Assembly: GCA_035719045.1 (NCBI GenBank)
Contig: DASTGO010000480.1
Coordinates: 1 to 5,603, forward strand
Origin: DASTGO01 sp035719045
Lineage (GTDB): Bacteria; Actinomycetota; Actinomycetes; Actinomycetales; Kineosporiaceae
Length of the DNA stretch: 5,603 nt
Direction of reading: 5' to 3'
Shown: one piece after another, positions 1 to 5,469 of the stretch
How the letters are laid out: every line of letters starts with the position of its first letter
Numbering within the stretch: position 1 is the stretch's first letter
Program-made: the position numbers and the translations under genes
Notes under the pieces: model-generated
Database searches by the model: none
What the model saw: the letters and a program-made list of their open reading frames with translations, nothing else
Told to the model about the DNA's origin: nothing

Positions 1-45
1 GTACGGCCCACCGGGGTACGGCCCACCGGGGTACGGCCCACCGGG
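1..45. repeat. Three tandem 15-bp repeats encoding GGPYP
   Basis: GTACGGCCCACCGGG occurs three times in exact head-to-tail copies at 1-15, 16-30 and 31-45. On the minus strand it encodes the pentapeptide GGPYP in the tail of the stress protein. The array may continue beyond the left edge. Exact nucleotide identity suggests recent slippage and a copy number that may vary between strains. Confidence 0.95.
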
Positions 46-585
46 CTGGCCGGGATTCGGTCCGGGAGCGGTCGTGGACTGCTCCCGGCCACGCCCTCCG
101 GGCAGCTGCCAGAGCAGTTCCCGCGCGTGCTGGGCCTGTTCCGGCATACAGAGCACCTCGTACTCGCTGGCCACGATCTGGCTGGTCGAGGTGAAGTCCC
201 GCCGGCCGCGGGTCATCCCGTAGGAGATGATCCCGAACAGCATCCCGAACCCGGCGCCGACGAACGCGACCGCGAGGATGCTGAGGTCCGTGCCGCCACC
301 GCCGAACAGGCTCAGGGCCAGCCCCACGAAGAAACCGAAGTACAGCCCGGACAGCGCCGAGGCGCCGGCCACCCTCGGGTAGGTCAGCCGCCCGGTGACC
401 CGCTCGACCATCCGCAGACCGGTCCCGACGATGGTCACGAACTGGACCGGGAACTGCTGGTCGGACAGGTAGTCGACGGCGCGCTGAGCCTCCAGGTAGG
501 TCTCGTACCGGGCGATCGTCTCCCCGCGCGGCGGGGTCGGCACCCGGGAGGCTGCCGGGCCGGTCAGTGGGCCGAGATTCGACAT
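1..585 (-). CDS. General stress protein (YflT-like), two-pass membrane protein, 3' end outside window
   Basis: Translates without a stop for 195 codons from ATG 585 to the left edge, so the C-terminus is missing. An AAGGA Shine-Dalgarno (593-597) sits 7 nt before the ATG. Residues about 21-70 (IARYETYLEAQRAVDYLSD, then QFVTIVGTGLRMVERVTGRL) resemble the small N-terminal domain of the YflT/general stress protein 17M family common in actinobacteria. Two hydrophobic segments follow, at about 74-94 and 100-121, both rich in Gly/Ala/Phe, which suggests a hairpin membrane anchor. A second soluble stretch (about 122-160) leads into a Pro/Gly-rich tail with GGPYP repeats. The family is stress-associated with no known enzymatic activity, so the molecular role is unknown. 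It is the last minus-strand gene seen, 115 nt after the L,D-transpeptidase stop, and is probably transcribed on its own. The family call rests on recalled sequence similarity. Confidence 0.85.
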   Translation of the reverse strand, partial: MSNLGPLTGPAASRVPTPPRGETIARYETYLEAQRAVDYLSDQQFPVQFVTIVGTGLRMVERVTGRLTYPRVAGASALSGLYFGFFVGLALSLFGGGGTDLSILAVAFVGAGFGMLFGIISYGMTRGRRDFTSTSQIVASEYEVLCMPEQAQHARELLWQLPGGRGREQSTTAPGPNPGQPGGPYPGGPYPGGPY

Positions 586-668
586 GCCTCCATCCTTCCC
601 CAAGATCCTGCGGGAATGCCCGACCGGGCCGGGGCGGATCCTGGTCGCCGCCTGCGCCCCCGCCCGGA

Positions 669-696
669 CCGCCGGTCGTGAGCCGCACCCCGGCGG
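669..696 (-). terminator. GC-rich hairpin just after the L,D-transpeptidase gene
   Basis: CCGCCGG (669-675) and CCGGCGG (690-696) form a perfect 7-bp stem with a 14-nt loop, starting 4 nt past the stop codon on the minus strand. There is no U-tract, which is usual for actinobacterial hairpin terminators. In DNA this GC-rich, a 7-bp inverted repeat can occur by chance, so support is moderate. Confidence 0.35.
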
Positions 697-700
697 ACGG

Positions 701-1624
701 TCAGCGGACGACGACCTTCGTGCCGGTCGGCATCAACCCACCGGACCAGAACAGGTCCATGGCCGGAAGGCTCACCCGGACGCAGCCGTGCGAGGCGGGA
801 TAGGCCGGTACCGAGGAGTACCCGTGCACGGCGATCCCGCGGGGGTGGAAGTACTTCGGGCGGTACAACTGCCCCAGCGGGGACTTGTCCCAGCCGTCCA
901 CCTGCCACAGCACCGAGAACGTGCCGGTCGGGGTGGTGGCGTGCGCGCGGTGGCCGTCCGGGGCGGTGTACCAGGCCCCGGATCCGCTGGAGGCGTTGAA
1001 GATCCGGCTCACCCGGCCGTCGTCGACCACGAGCAGCAGTTGCCGGGCCAGGTCGATCTCGATGACGTGCCCGAGCGAGGTCCGGGCCGTCGGGCGGACA
1101 CCGCGGGCGAGGGCCTCCCGGGTCCGTGGCCCGGCGACCCCGTCCCGGCCGATCCCTGCGGCCTTCTGCAGCGCCAGCACCGCCTGCCGGGTGAGGTCCC
1201 CGTAGCTGCCGTCGGGGGTGCCCAGCCAGTACCCCAGCGCGGACAGCCGCTGCTGCAGGGCCAGCACGGCCGGTCCGCGGTCACCCGGGCCCAGCCTGGC
1301 CGAGGCTGTCGTGGCGGACGTCGTGGCGGCCGGGGACGACGGGACGGCGCTCCTGGCCGGGCCCGGACCGGACGGAGCCGGTGCCATGGCCGGACCCGAC
1401 GCCGGGGTCGAGGCCGACACCGGGGCGGTGGCCGAGGCGGAAGGACCGATCTCCACGGTCGAGGATCCGGCCGTCGACCCCGTCCCCGGCCCGCAACCGG
1501 CCAGCAGGACGGTCACCGCCAGCACCGCCGCCGGCAGCACCCTCGACGGTCCAGCCCCCGACGGTCCGGCCGCGTACGGCCCTGCCACCGGCGCGGGCCC
1601 TGTTCGCAGCACCATCGCCACCAC
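701..1624 (-). CDS. Lipoprotein L,D-transpeptidase with peptidoglycan-binding domain
   Basis: Predicted to form 3-3 cross-links in peptidoglycan, or to attach proteins to it, outside the membrane. In the 307 residues, a hydrophobic stretch (29-43) ends in the lipobox LAGC with Cys44 as the lipidation site. A low-complexity Ser/Ala/Pro/Thr linker (45-108) would span the space to the wall. Residues about 111-174 match a PG_binding_1 fold (LALQQRLSALGYWLG, then DLTRQAVLALQKAAG). Residues about 184-307 are a YkuD domain with the catalytic signature HGYSSVPAYPASHGCVRVS: His267, His279, nucleophile Cys281 and Arg283. The start is uncertain. GTG 1624, GTG 1621 and ATG 1615 all follow GGAGGAGGG (1626-1634), and GTG 1621 has the most usual spacing. 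The n-region before the hydrophobic core is long and Gly/Pro-rich for a lipoprotein signal. It lies downstream of an acyl-CoA dehydrogenase with no obvious functional link. Confidence 0.93.
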   Translation of the reverse strand: MVAMVLRTGPAPVAGPYAAGPSGAGPSRVLPAAVLAVTVLLAGCGPGTGSTAGSSTVEIGPSASATAPVSASTPASGPAMAPAPSGPGPARSAVPSSPAATTSATTASARLGPGDRGPAVLALQQRLSALGYWLGTPDGSYGDLTRQAVLALQKAAGIGRDGVAGPRTREALARGVRPTARTSLGHVIEIDLARQLLLVVDDGRVSRIFNASSGSGAWYTAPDGHRAHATTPTGTFSVLWQVDGWDKSPLGQLYRPKYFHPRGIAVHGYSSVPAYPASHGCVRVSLPAMDLFWSGGLMPTGTKVVVR

Positions 1625-1667
1625 ACCCTCCTCCGGGGGCTACCGATCCTGCTGACCGTCACCACAC

Positions 1668-1697
1668 CCCCGCGCACAGTGGGAGCCTCGCGCGGGG
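1668..1697 (-). terminator. GC-only hairpin between the acyl-CoA dehydrogenase and L,D-transpeptidase genes
   Basis: CCCCGCGC (1668-1675) and GCGCGGGG (1690-1697) form a perfect 8-bp stem with a 14-nt loop, 22 nt past the dehydrogenase stop on the minus strand. It is placed well for a terminator lacking a U-tract and suggests the two genes are not one operon. The remaining ~43 nt up to the next start codon would have to hold the L,D-transpeptidase promoter, for which I see no convincing boxes. Confidence 0.4.
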
Positions 1698-1719
1698 CGG
1701 CGACGGATCGCGCAGGGCA

Positions 1720-2931
1720 TCAGCCCTTGCGAGCGTAGTCCTCCAGCAGCCGGCGGCCGATGATCATCCGCTGGATGTCCGCGGTGCCCTCACCGATCAG
1801 CAGCATCGGGGCCTCCCGGTACAGCCGCTCGATCTCGTACTCCTTGGAGTAGCCGTAGCCGCCGTGGATCCGGAAGGCGTCCTCGACCACGTCCCGGCAG
1901 TACTCGCTCGCCAGGTACTTCGCCATCCCGGCCTCCAGGTCGTTGCGCTGACCGGAGTCCTTCAGGCGCGCCGCCATCACCATCATCTGGTGGGCGGCCT
2001 CGACCTTCGCCGCCATGTCGGCCAGCCGGAACATCACCGCCTGGTGCTCGACGATCTTCTTGCCGAAGGTCTCCCGCTGCTGGGCGTAGTCCATGCCGAG
2101 CTCGAAGGCCCGCATCGCCAGCCCACAGGCCCGCGCCGCCACGTTGACCCGGCCGACCTCGACCCCGTCCATCATCTGGTAGAAACCGCGCCCCGGGGTC
2201 CCGCCGAGGACCTGCGCGTCGGTGGTGGCGTACCCGTCGAACACCAGCTCGGTGGTGTCGACGCCCTTGTACCCCATCTTCTCGATCTTGCCCGGCACCA
2301 GCAGGCCCGGCGCGGTCCGGCCGAACCCGGGCTCCTTCTCCACCAGGAAGGTCGTCATGTTCCTGTACACCGACGACTGGCCCAGGTCGGTCTTGGTCAG
2401 CACCGCGACCAGGTTCGACGATCCGCCGTTGGTCAGCCACATCTTCTGGCCGGTGATCGTCCAGCCGCCCTCACCGGCGGGGGCGTCGTCGCGCACCGAC
2501 TTGGTCCGGATCGCCGACACGTCCGACCCGCAGTGCGGCTCGCTCATCGAGAACGCCCCACGGACCTCCCCGGTCGCCATCCGCGGCAGGTACCGCTGCT
2601 TCTGCTCCTCGGTGCCGTGCTGCAGCAGCATGTAGGCGACGATGAAGTGGGTGTTGATGATCCCCGAGACGCTCATCCAGCCGCGGGCGATCTCCTCGAC
2701 GACCAGGGCGTAGGTCAGCAGGGACTCCCCCAGACCGCCGTACTCCTCCGGGATCATCAGCCCGAAGACGCCCATCTCCTTCATGCCCTCGACGATGGCC
2801 GTCGGGTACTCGTCCTTGTGCTCCAGTTCGGTCGCGACCGGGATGATCTGCTCGTCGACGAACTCCCGGACGGCGCCGAGGATCGCCTGCTGGTCCTCAC
2901 CCAGGCCGTCGGTGTGCTGCAGTCGCCCCAT
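1720..2931 (-). CDS. Acyl-CoA dehydrogenase (short/medium-chain type)
   Basis: A flavoprotein that makes the alpha,beta double bond in acyl-CoA thioesters, passing electrons to ETF, in fatty-acid or branched-chain amino-acid breakdown. The 403 residues fit the family's usual 380-400. The N-terminal helical domain spans about 10-122. The beta domain (about 123-235) carries the FAD/substrate signature GAFSMSEPHCGSD (125-137) and WLTNGG. The C-terminal helical domain (about 245-400) carries QRETFGK and IHGGYGYSKEYEIERLYREA. Glu381 in IGEGTADIQR aligns with the catalytic Glu of medium- and short-chain enzymes. The alternative isovaleryl/long-chain position, just before Arg261 in VEVGRVN, is Gly, so the base is at the usual place. 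The start at ATG 2931 is chosen because the family's N-terminus begins there and AAGGGG (2941-2946) precedes it by 9 nt. The exact substrate cannot be told. Confidence 0.95.
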   Translation of the reverse strand: MGRLQHTDGLGEDQQAILGAVREFVDEQIIPVATELEHKDEYPTAIVEGMKEMGVFGLMIPEEYGGLGESLLTYALVVEEIARGWMSVSGIINTHFIVAYMLLQHGTEEQKQRYLPRMATGEVRGAFSMSEPHCGSDVSAIRTKSVRDDAPAGEGGWTITGQKMWLTNGGSSNLVAVLTKTDLGQSSVYRNMTTFLVEKEPGFGRTAPGLLVPGKIEKMGYKGVDTTELVFDGYATTDAQVLGGTPGRGFYQMMDGVEVGRVNVAARACGLAMRAFELGMDYAQQRETFGKKIVEHQAVMFRLADMAAKVEAAHQMMVMAARLKDSGQRNDLEAGMAKYLASEYCRDVVEDAFRIHGGYGYSKEYEIERLYREAPMLLIGEGTADIQRMIIGRRLLEDYARKG

Positions 2932-3031
2932 CGTGATCTGCCCCTTCGTCGCGGCCGTCGCGGATCTGCCGGTGCCCCGCACCCCCGCGGAACCGGCCGG
3001 CGCCGGGCACCCGAGCGGGGGCTGCAGGCGC

Positions 3032-3077
3032 AGTATGGGCAGGCCGGGGATCCCACCGCACCCCACCTCACTGTGAG
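3032..3077 (-). promoter_or_regulatory. Possible acyl-CoA dehydrogenase promoter with adjacent palindrome
   Basis: On the minus strand CATACT (3032-3037) resembles a -10 box. The -35 position would fall at about 3055-3060 (TGCGGT), which is poor. Just upstream is the 11-bp palindrome CTCACTGTGAG (3067-3077), a possible operator. The 5' leader would be about 95 nt. Support is weak and comes only from the match to TAnnnT-like boxes. Confidence 0.25.
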
Positions 3078-3193
3078 CCACGCCACCGCCCGGCGCCTGT
3101 CGAGCCGACGACGGCGGGCACCCACCGCGGGCGTCGCACCGCGGGCGGCGGGCGGAGGCCCCGCAGGCGCCGACCGCCCCTCCCACCAGCACG

Positions 3194-3207
3194 GATGTCC
3201 GGACATC
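3194..3207. promoter_or_regulatory. Perfect 14-bp palindrome, possible operator
   Basis: GATGTCCGGACATC is a perfect inverted repeat in the divergent intergenic region, about 50 bp upstream of the putative sirA-unit -35 box. Its size and symmetry are typical of a dimeric repressor site such as those of TetR-type regulators. It does not match the McbR sulfur-repressor motif known from corynebacteria, and I cannot assign a regulator. Confidence 0.4.
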
Positions 3208-3256
3208 TCGAAATCTTGACCTTTGTTGTGAGGTAGGTCCGCATCCTGGACACCGG

Positions 3257-3286
3257 TTGAGCCGCCCGGACAGGGCTACCTAACGT
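3257..3286 (+). promoter_or_regulatory. Putative promoter of the riboswitch-leader-sirA unit
   Basis: TTGAGC (3257-3262) and TAACGT (3281-3286) are separated by 18 bp. TAACGT fits the actinobacterial -10 pattern TAnnnT, and TTGAGC fits a -35 box. Initiation about 7 nt downstream would fall near 3293, just before the riboswitch P1 helix begins at 3297. That position supports the call. Confidence 0.55.
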
Positions 3287-3296
3287 CACCTACGAG

Positions 3297-3380
3297 CCAT
3301 CCAGAGCGGCCGAGAGACCTGGCTCGTCGACGCCGCAGCAACCACCCCGCCGGGGCCGGTGCTACCGCCAGGACCGATGG
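3297..3380 (+). ncRNA. SAM riboswitch (SAM-I clan), compact form
   Basis: Binds S-adenosylmethionine and should lower expression of the downstream sulfur genes when SAM is plentiful. Closing helix P1 pairs CCATC (3297-3301) with GATGG (3376-3380). It is followed by the conserved AGAG (3303-3306). P2 pairs GCGGC (3306-3310) with GCCGC (3332-3336) around a GAGAGACC / TCGA kink-turn-like loop. The hallmark GCAACC is at 3338-3343. P3 pairs ACC (3341-3343) with GGT (3358-3360) and CCCC with GGGG inside. GGTGCTA (3358-3364) follows. P4 is nearly absent, so this could be a SAM-I/IV variant rather than classical SAM-I. The 3' strand of P1 overlaps the Shine-Dalgarno GGAGGA (3379-3384) of the leader peptide, which points to control of translation initiation. 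No terminator with a U-tract follows the aptamer. Confidence 0.88.
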
Positions 3381-3389
3381 AGGATTCCG

Positions 3390-3476
3390 GTGATCACCTG
3401 CACCCCGCGGCGACGGTTGACCCGCCGCCACCACGTGGATCTGCTGCGCACCTCCAGCGCCACCTGTCGGGCCTGA
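3390..3476 (+). CDS. Short Cys-Arg-ending leader peptide (putative sulfur attenuator)
   Basis: A 28-codon frame starting at GTG 3390, 5 nt after a strong GGAGGA (3379-3384). It starts MITCTPRRR, has a basic run RRRLTRRHH, then HVDLLRTSSATCRA and a stop. The HVDLLR-SS-x-CR pattern resembles, from memory, the small peptides annotated as 'putative leader peptide' before sulfur-assimilation genes in streptomycetes and relatives. Mycobacteria use Cys-rich upstream frames as cysteine-responsive attenuators. Cys codons are at 3399-3401 and 3465-3467, the latter two codons before the last residue. The peptide itself probably has no function; translating it is the signal. It lies between the SAM aptamer and sirA, in a different reading frame from sirA, and 152 nt before the sirA start. 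Confidence 0.8.
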   Translation: MITCTPRRRLTRRHHVDLLRTSSATCRA

Positions 3477-3507
3477 CCGTCCCGGGGCGCCCCACCCGGC
3501 GCCCGAC
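3466..3507 (+). promoter_or_regulatory. Mutually exclusive hairpins overlapping the end of the leader peptide
   Basis: Stem A pairs GTCGGGC (3466-3472) with GCCCGAC (3501-3507), 7 bp, plus a possible U-G pair outside. It contains most of the leader's last Cys and Arg codons. Stem B pairs GGGCGCC (3485-3491) with GGCGCCC (3498-3504), 7 bp with a 6-nt loop. They share 3501-3504 and so cannot coexist, as expected of an attenuator in which ribosome position selects the fold. Neither is followed by a U-tract. Confidence 0.45.
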
Positions 3508-3595
3508 GTCCGACGTCCCCGACCCTCCCGGCCCACCGCCGACCACCGCACCTGCCCTCCCGACGACCATGCCGGGCGGCCGCCAGGTGGTCGTC

Positions 3596-3633
3596 GACGT
3601 GCGGCCGGCCCCGAAACGAGGCAGCCGCATGTC
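3596..3633 (+). promoter_or_regulatory. Hairpin enclosing the sirA Shine-Dalgarno and start codon
   Basis: GACGTGCGGC (3596-3605) pairs with GCCGCATGTC (3624-3633): 10 bp with one G-U pair and an 18-nt loop. The start codon ATG (3629-3631) is inside the stem and the weak Shine-Dalgarno GAGG (3618-3621) is in the loop. Translation of sirA should therefore depend on opening this structure. Confidence 0.5.
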
Positions 3634-5428
3634 CCCCGTCCCCCCGGTCACATCCCCCGAGGCCAGCTCGCCCGAAGGCACCGCCCCCGACCTCACCGTC
3701 ACCCAGACCCCGGCCCGCACCCGACCGGCCCGGGGGAACGGCGCCGGGGTCCGCCCGTCCCGCTCCGAGGGCCAGTGGGCGCTCGGGCAGCGAGAACCCC
3801 TCAACGCCAACGAACGACTCAAGGCCGAGGACGACGGGCTCAACGTCCGGGCCCGGATCGAGCAGGTGTACGCCAAGCAGGGCTTCGCGTCGATCGACCC
3901 CGCCGATCTGCGCGGCCGGTTCCGCTGGTGGGGCCTGTACACCCAACGCCGGCCCGGGATCGACGGCGGCCGGACGGCGTCGCTGGAACCGGAACAGCTG
4001 GACGACGAGTACTTCCTGCTGCGGGTCCGCCTCGACGGCGGGGCGGTGAACCTGGCGCAACTGCGGACCCTGGCGGACATCTCCACCCGGTACGCCCGCG
4101 GCACCGCCGACGTCACCGACCGGCAGAACGTCCAGCTGCACTGGATCCGGATCGAGGACGTCCCGGCGATCTGGGCGGCGCTGGAGGCGGTCGGCCTGTT
4201 CACCACGCAGGCCTGCGGGGACACCCCCCGGGTGGTTCTCGGTTCGCCGGTCGCCGGGATCGCCGCGGACGAACTGGTCGACGGCACGCCCGCGATCAAG
4301 GAGATCGTCCGGCGCTGGGTCGGGCAACCGGAGCTGTCCAACCTCCCCCGCAAGTTCAAGACCGCGATCTCCGGCAGCCCGCACCAGGACGTCGCGCACG
4401 AGATCCACGACGTGGCCTTCGTCGGGGTCGACCACCCCGAGCACGGGCCGGGCTTCGACGTCTGGGTCGGCGGCGGCCTGTCCACGAACCCGATGCTGGC
4501 CCAGCGGCTGGGGGCGTGGGTGCCACTGGAGGACGTCGCGGAGGTCTGGTACGCGGTGATCCGGGCGTTCCGCGACTACGGCTACCGGCGGCTGCGCAGC
4601 CGGGCCCGGCTCAAGTTCCTCATCGCCGACTGGGGCGTGGAGAAGTTCCGCGAGGTCGTGGAGAGCGAGTACCTCGGCCGCCGGCTGCTCGACGGGCCGC
4701 CCCCGCCGCCCCCACCGCTCGGCCGCCGCGACCACGTCGGGGTGCACAAGCAGCGTCGCGGCCTGTTCTACGTGGGCGCCGCGCCACTGGTCGGCCGGCT
4801 GAACGGGGAGCTGCTGGGCAGGCTGGCCGACGCCGCCGAGCGCGCCGGGTCGGACCGGATCCGGTTCACCCCGGAGCAGAAGGTGATCGTGCTCGACGTG
4901 GCCGCCCCCAAGGTGGCCGACCTGCTCGACGAGCTGGACGCGCTCGGGCTGCCCGCCGGTGCCTCGACCTTCCGCCGCGGCACCATGGCCTGCACCGGGA
5001 TCGAGTACTGCAAGCTGGCCATCGTCGAGACCAAGGCCACCGCGGCCGCCCTGGTCACCGAGCTGGAGCGCCGGTTCGCCGACCACCCGGAACTGTTCAC
5101 GCCGGACTCCCCCGCCCTGACCATCAACGTCAACGGCTGCCCGAACTCCTGCGCCCGCGCCCAGATCGCCGACATCGGCCTCAAGGGCGTCCAACTGCCG
5201 AACCCGGACGACCCCGCGGGCCCGACCGTCGAGGGGTTCCAGCTGCACCTCGGCGGGGGACTCGGCGCCGACGCCGGTTTCGGCCGCAAGCTGCGCGGCC
5301 TCAAGGTGACCAGCGCCGAACTGCCGGACTATGCGGAGCGGGTGGTGCGCCACTGGCTGGAGTCCCGCCACGACGGGGAGACCTTCGCCCGGTGGGCGCT
5401 GCGTGCCCCGGAAGCGGATCTGCAGTGA
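3629..5428 (+). CDS. sirA: Ferredoxin-dependent assimilatory sulfite reductase
   Basis: Reduces sulfite to sulfide with six electrons from ferredoxin, in the cytoplasm, supplying sulfide for cysteine synthesis. The 599 residues show the two-fold nitrite/sulfite reductase layout: ferredoxin-like halves near 96-165 and 367-440, and siroheme/4Fe-4S halves near 197-350 and 451-590. The cluster ligands are Cys455 and Cys461 (CTGIEYC) plus Cys504 and Cys508 (NGCPNSC). Tyr104 (WGLYTQR) and Cys196 (TTQACGDTPR) correspond in context and in 92-residue spacing to the Tyr69-Cys161 cross-link known in the Mycobacterium tuberculosis enzyme. That supports sulfite over nitrite reductase. The conserved part begins about residue 46 (SEGQWALGQREPLNANE), after a Pro/Thr-rich extension. 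ATG 3629 is chosen as the last in-frame start before that block; a weak GAGG lies 7 nt ahead. ATG 3569 is possible but has no Shine-Dalgarno. A run of seven prolines (357-363) links the two halves. Confidence 0.96.
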   Translation: MSPVPPVTSPEASSPEGTAPDLTVTQTPARTRPARGNGAGVRPSRSEGQWALGQREPLNANERLKAEDDGLNVRARIEQVYAKQGFASIDPADLRGRFRWWGLYTQRRPGIDGGRTASLEPEQLDDEYFLLRVRLDGGAVNLAQLRTLADISTRYARGTADVTDRQNVQLHWIRIEDVPAIWAALEAVGLFTTQACGDTPRVVLGSPVAGIAADELVDGTPAIKEIVRRWVGQPELSNLPRKFKTAISGSPHQDVAHEIHDVAFVGVDHPEHGPGFDVWVGGGLSTNPMLAQRLGAWVPLEDVAEVWYAVIRAFRDYGYRRLRSRARLKFLIADWGVEKFREVVESEYLGRRLLDGPPPPPPPLGRRDHVGVHKQRRGLFYVGAAPLVGRLNGELLGRLADAAERAGSDRIRFTPEQKVIVLDVAAPKVADLLDELDALGLPAGASTFRRGTMACTGIEYCKLAIVETKATAAALVTELERRFADHPELFTPDSPALTINVNGCPNSCARAQIADIGLKGVQLPNPDDPAGPTVEGFQLHLGGGLGADAGFGRKLRGLKVTSAELPDYAERVVRHWLESRHDGETFARWALRAPEADLQ

Positions 5429-5452
5429 GCGCGACCGGCCCGGCCGGACAGC

Positions 5453-5468
5453 AGGAGGAGGAACCGTG
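5453..5468 (+). promoter_or_regulatory. Strong ribosome binding site and GTG start of an interrupted downstream gene
   Basis: AGGAGGAGG (5453-5461) is followed by GTG at 5466-5468, 38 nt after the sirA stop. This is a much stronger signal than sirA's own and marks a gene translated from the same transcript. The frame stays open to the window edge but soon reads antisense through a transposase gene, so only the first few codons can be native. In related actinobacteria a small gene or the APS/PAPS reductase gene cysH follows sirA. Which gene stood here cannot be told. Confidence 0.5.
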
Positions 5469-5469
5469 A

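Larger units (their letters stand above)
2932..3296. other. Divergent intergenic region between acyl-CoA dehydrogenase and sirA transcription units
   Basis: No credible gene is seen in these 365 bases. Open frames here lack Shine-Dalgarno sequences and family-like protein sequence. The left part (2960-3180) is extremely GC-rich and includes an imperfect tandem of CACCGCGGGCG (3123-3133, 3137-3147). The right part has an AT-richer patch (about 3208-3238), a 14-bp palindrome and a promoter-like pair for the rightward unit. Promoters for both directions should lie here. Confidence 0.8.

Noticed and set aside
2932..3192. Upstream extension of the acyl-CoA dehydrogenase by 87 codons
   Set aside because: The extra residues are low-complexity and unlike the family, there is no ribosome site at 3192, and ATG 2931 has both a Shine-Dalgarno and the expected N-terminus.
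1381..3219. 612-codon plus-strand open frame
   Set aside because: It lies opposite the acyl-CoA dehydrogenase and transpeptidase genes and has a His/Arg/Leu-rich shadow composition.
3216..3239. TTGACC at 3216-3221 as the main -35 box
   Set aside because: No TAnnnT-like -10 lies at 16-19 bp spacing. TTGAGC/TAACGT further right is better spaced and places the start next to the riboswitch.
3359..3628. N-terminal extension of sirA in frame from GTG 3359 or ATG 3377
   Set aside because: It would lie over the SAM aptamer and leader peptide, has no Shine-Dalgarno in front, and gives a Pro-rich sequence unlike the family's N-terminus.
3362..5371. Long minus-strand open frame opposite sirA
   Set aside because: Its composition is that of an antisense shadow of high-GC codons, with no recognisable domain. 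The plus strand clearly encodes SirA.
5435..5447. CCGGCC-C-GGCCGG inverted repeat after sirA as a terminator
   Set aside because: The centre is one base, so only a weak shortened stem could form, and a strong ribosome site follows directly, which argues for continued transcription.
5425..5469. 14-codon frame overlapping the sirA stop as GTGA and ending at the next GTG
   Set aside because: The double overlap is neat and could allow translational coupling, but the start has no Shine-Dalgarno of its own beyond sirA coding sequence and the peptide is unremarkable.
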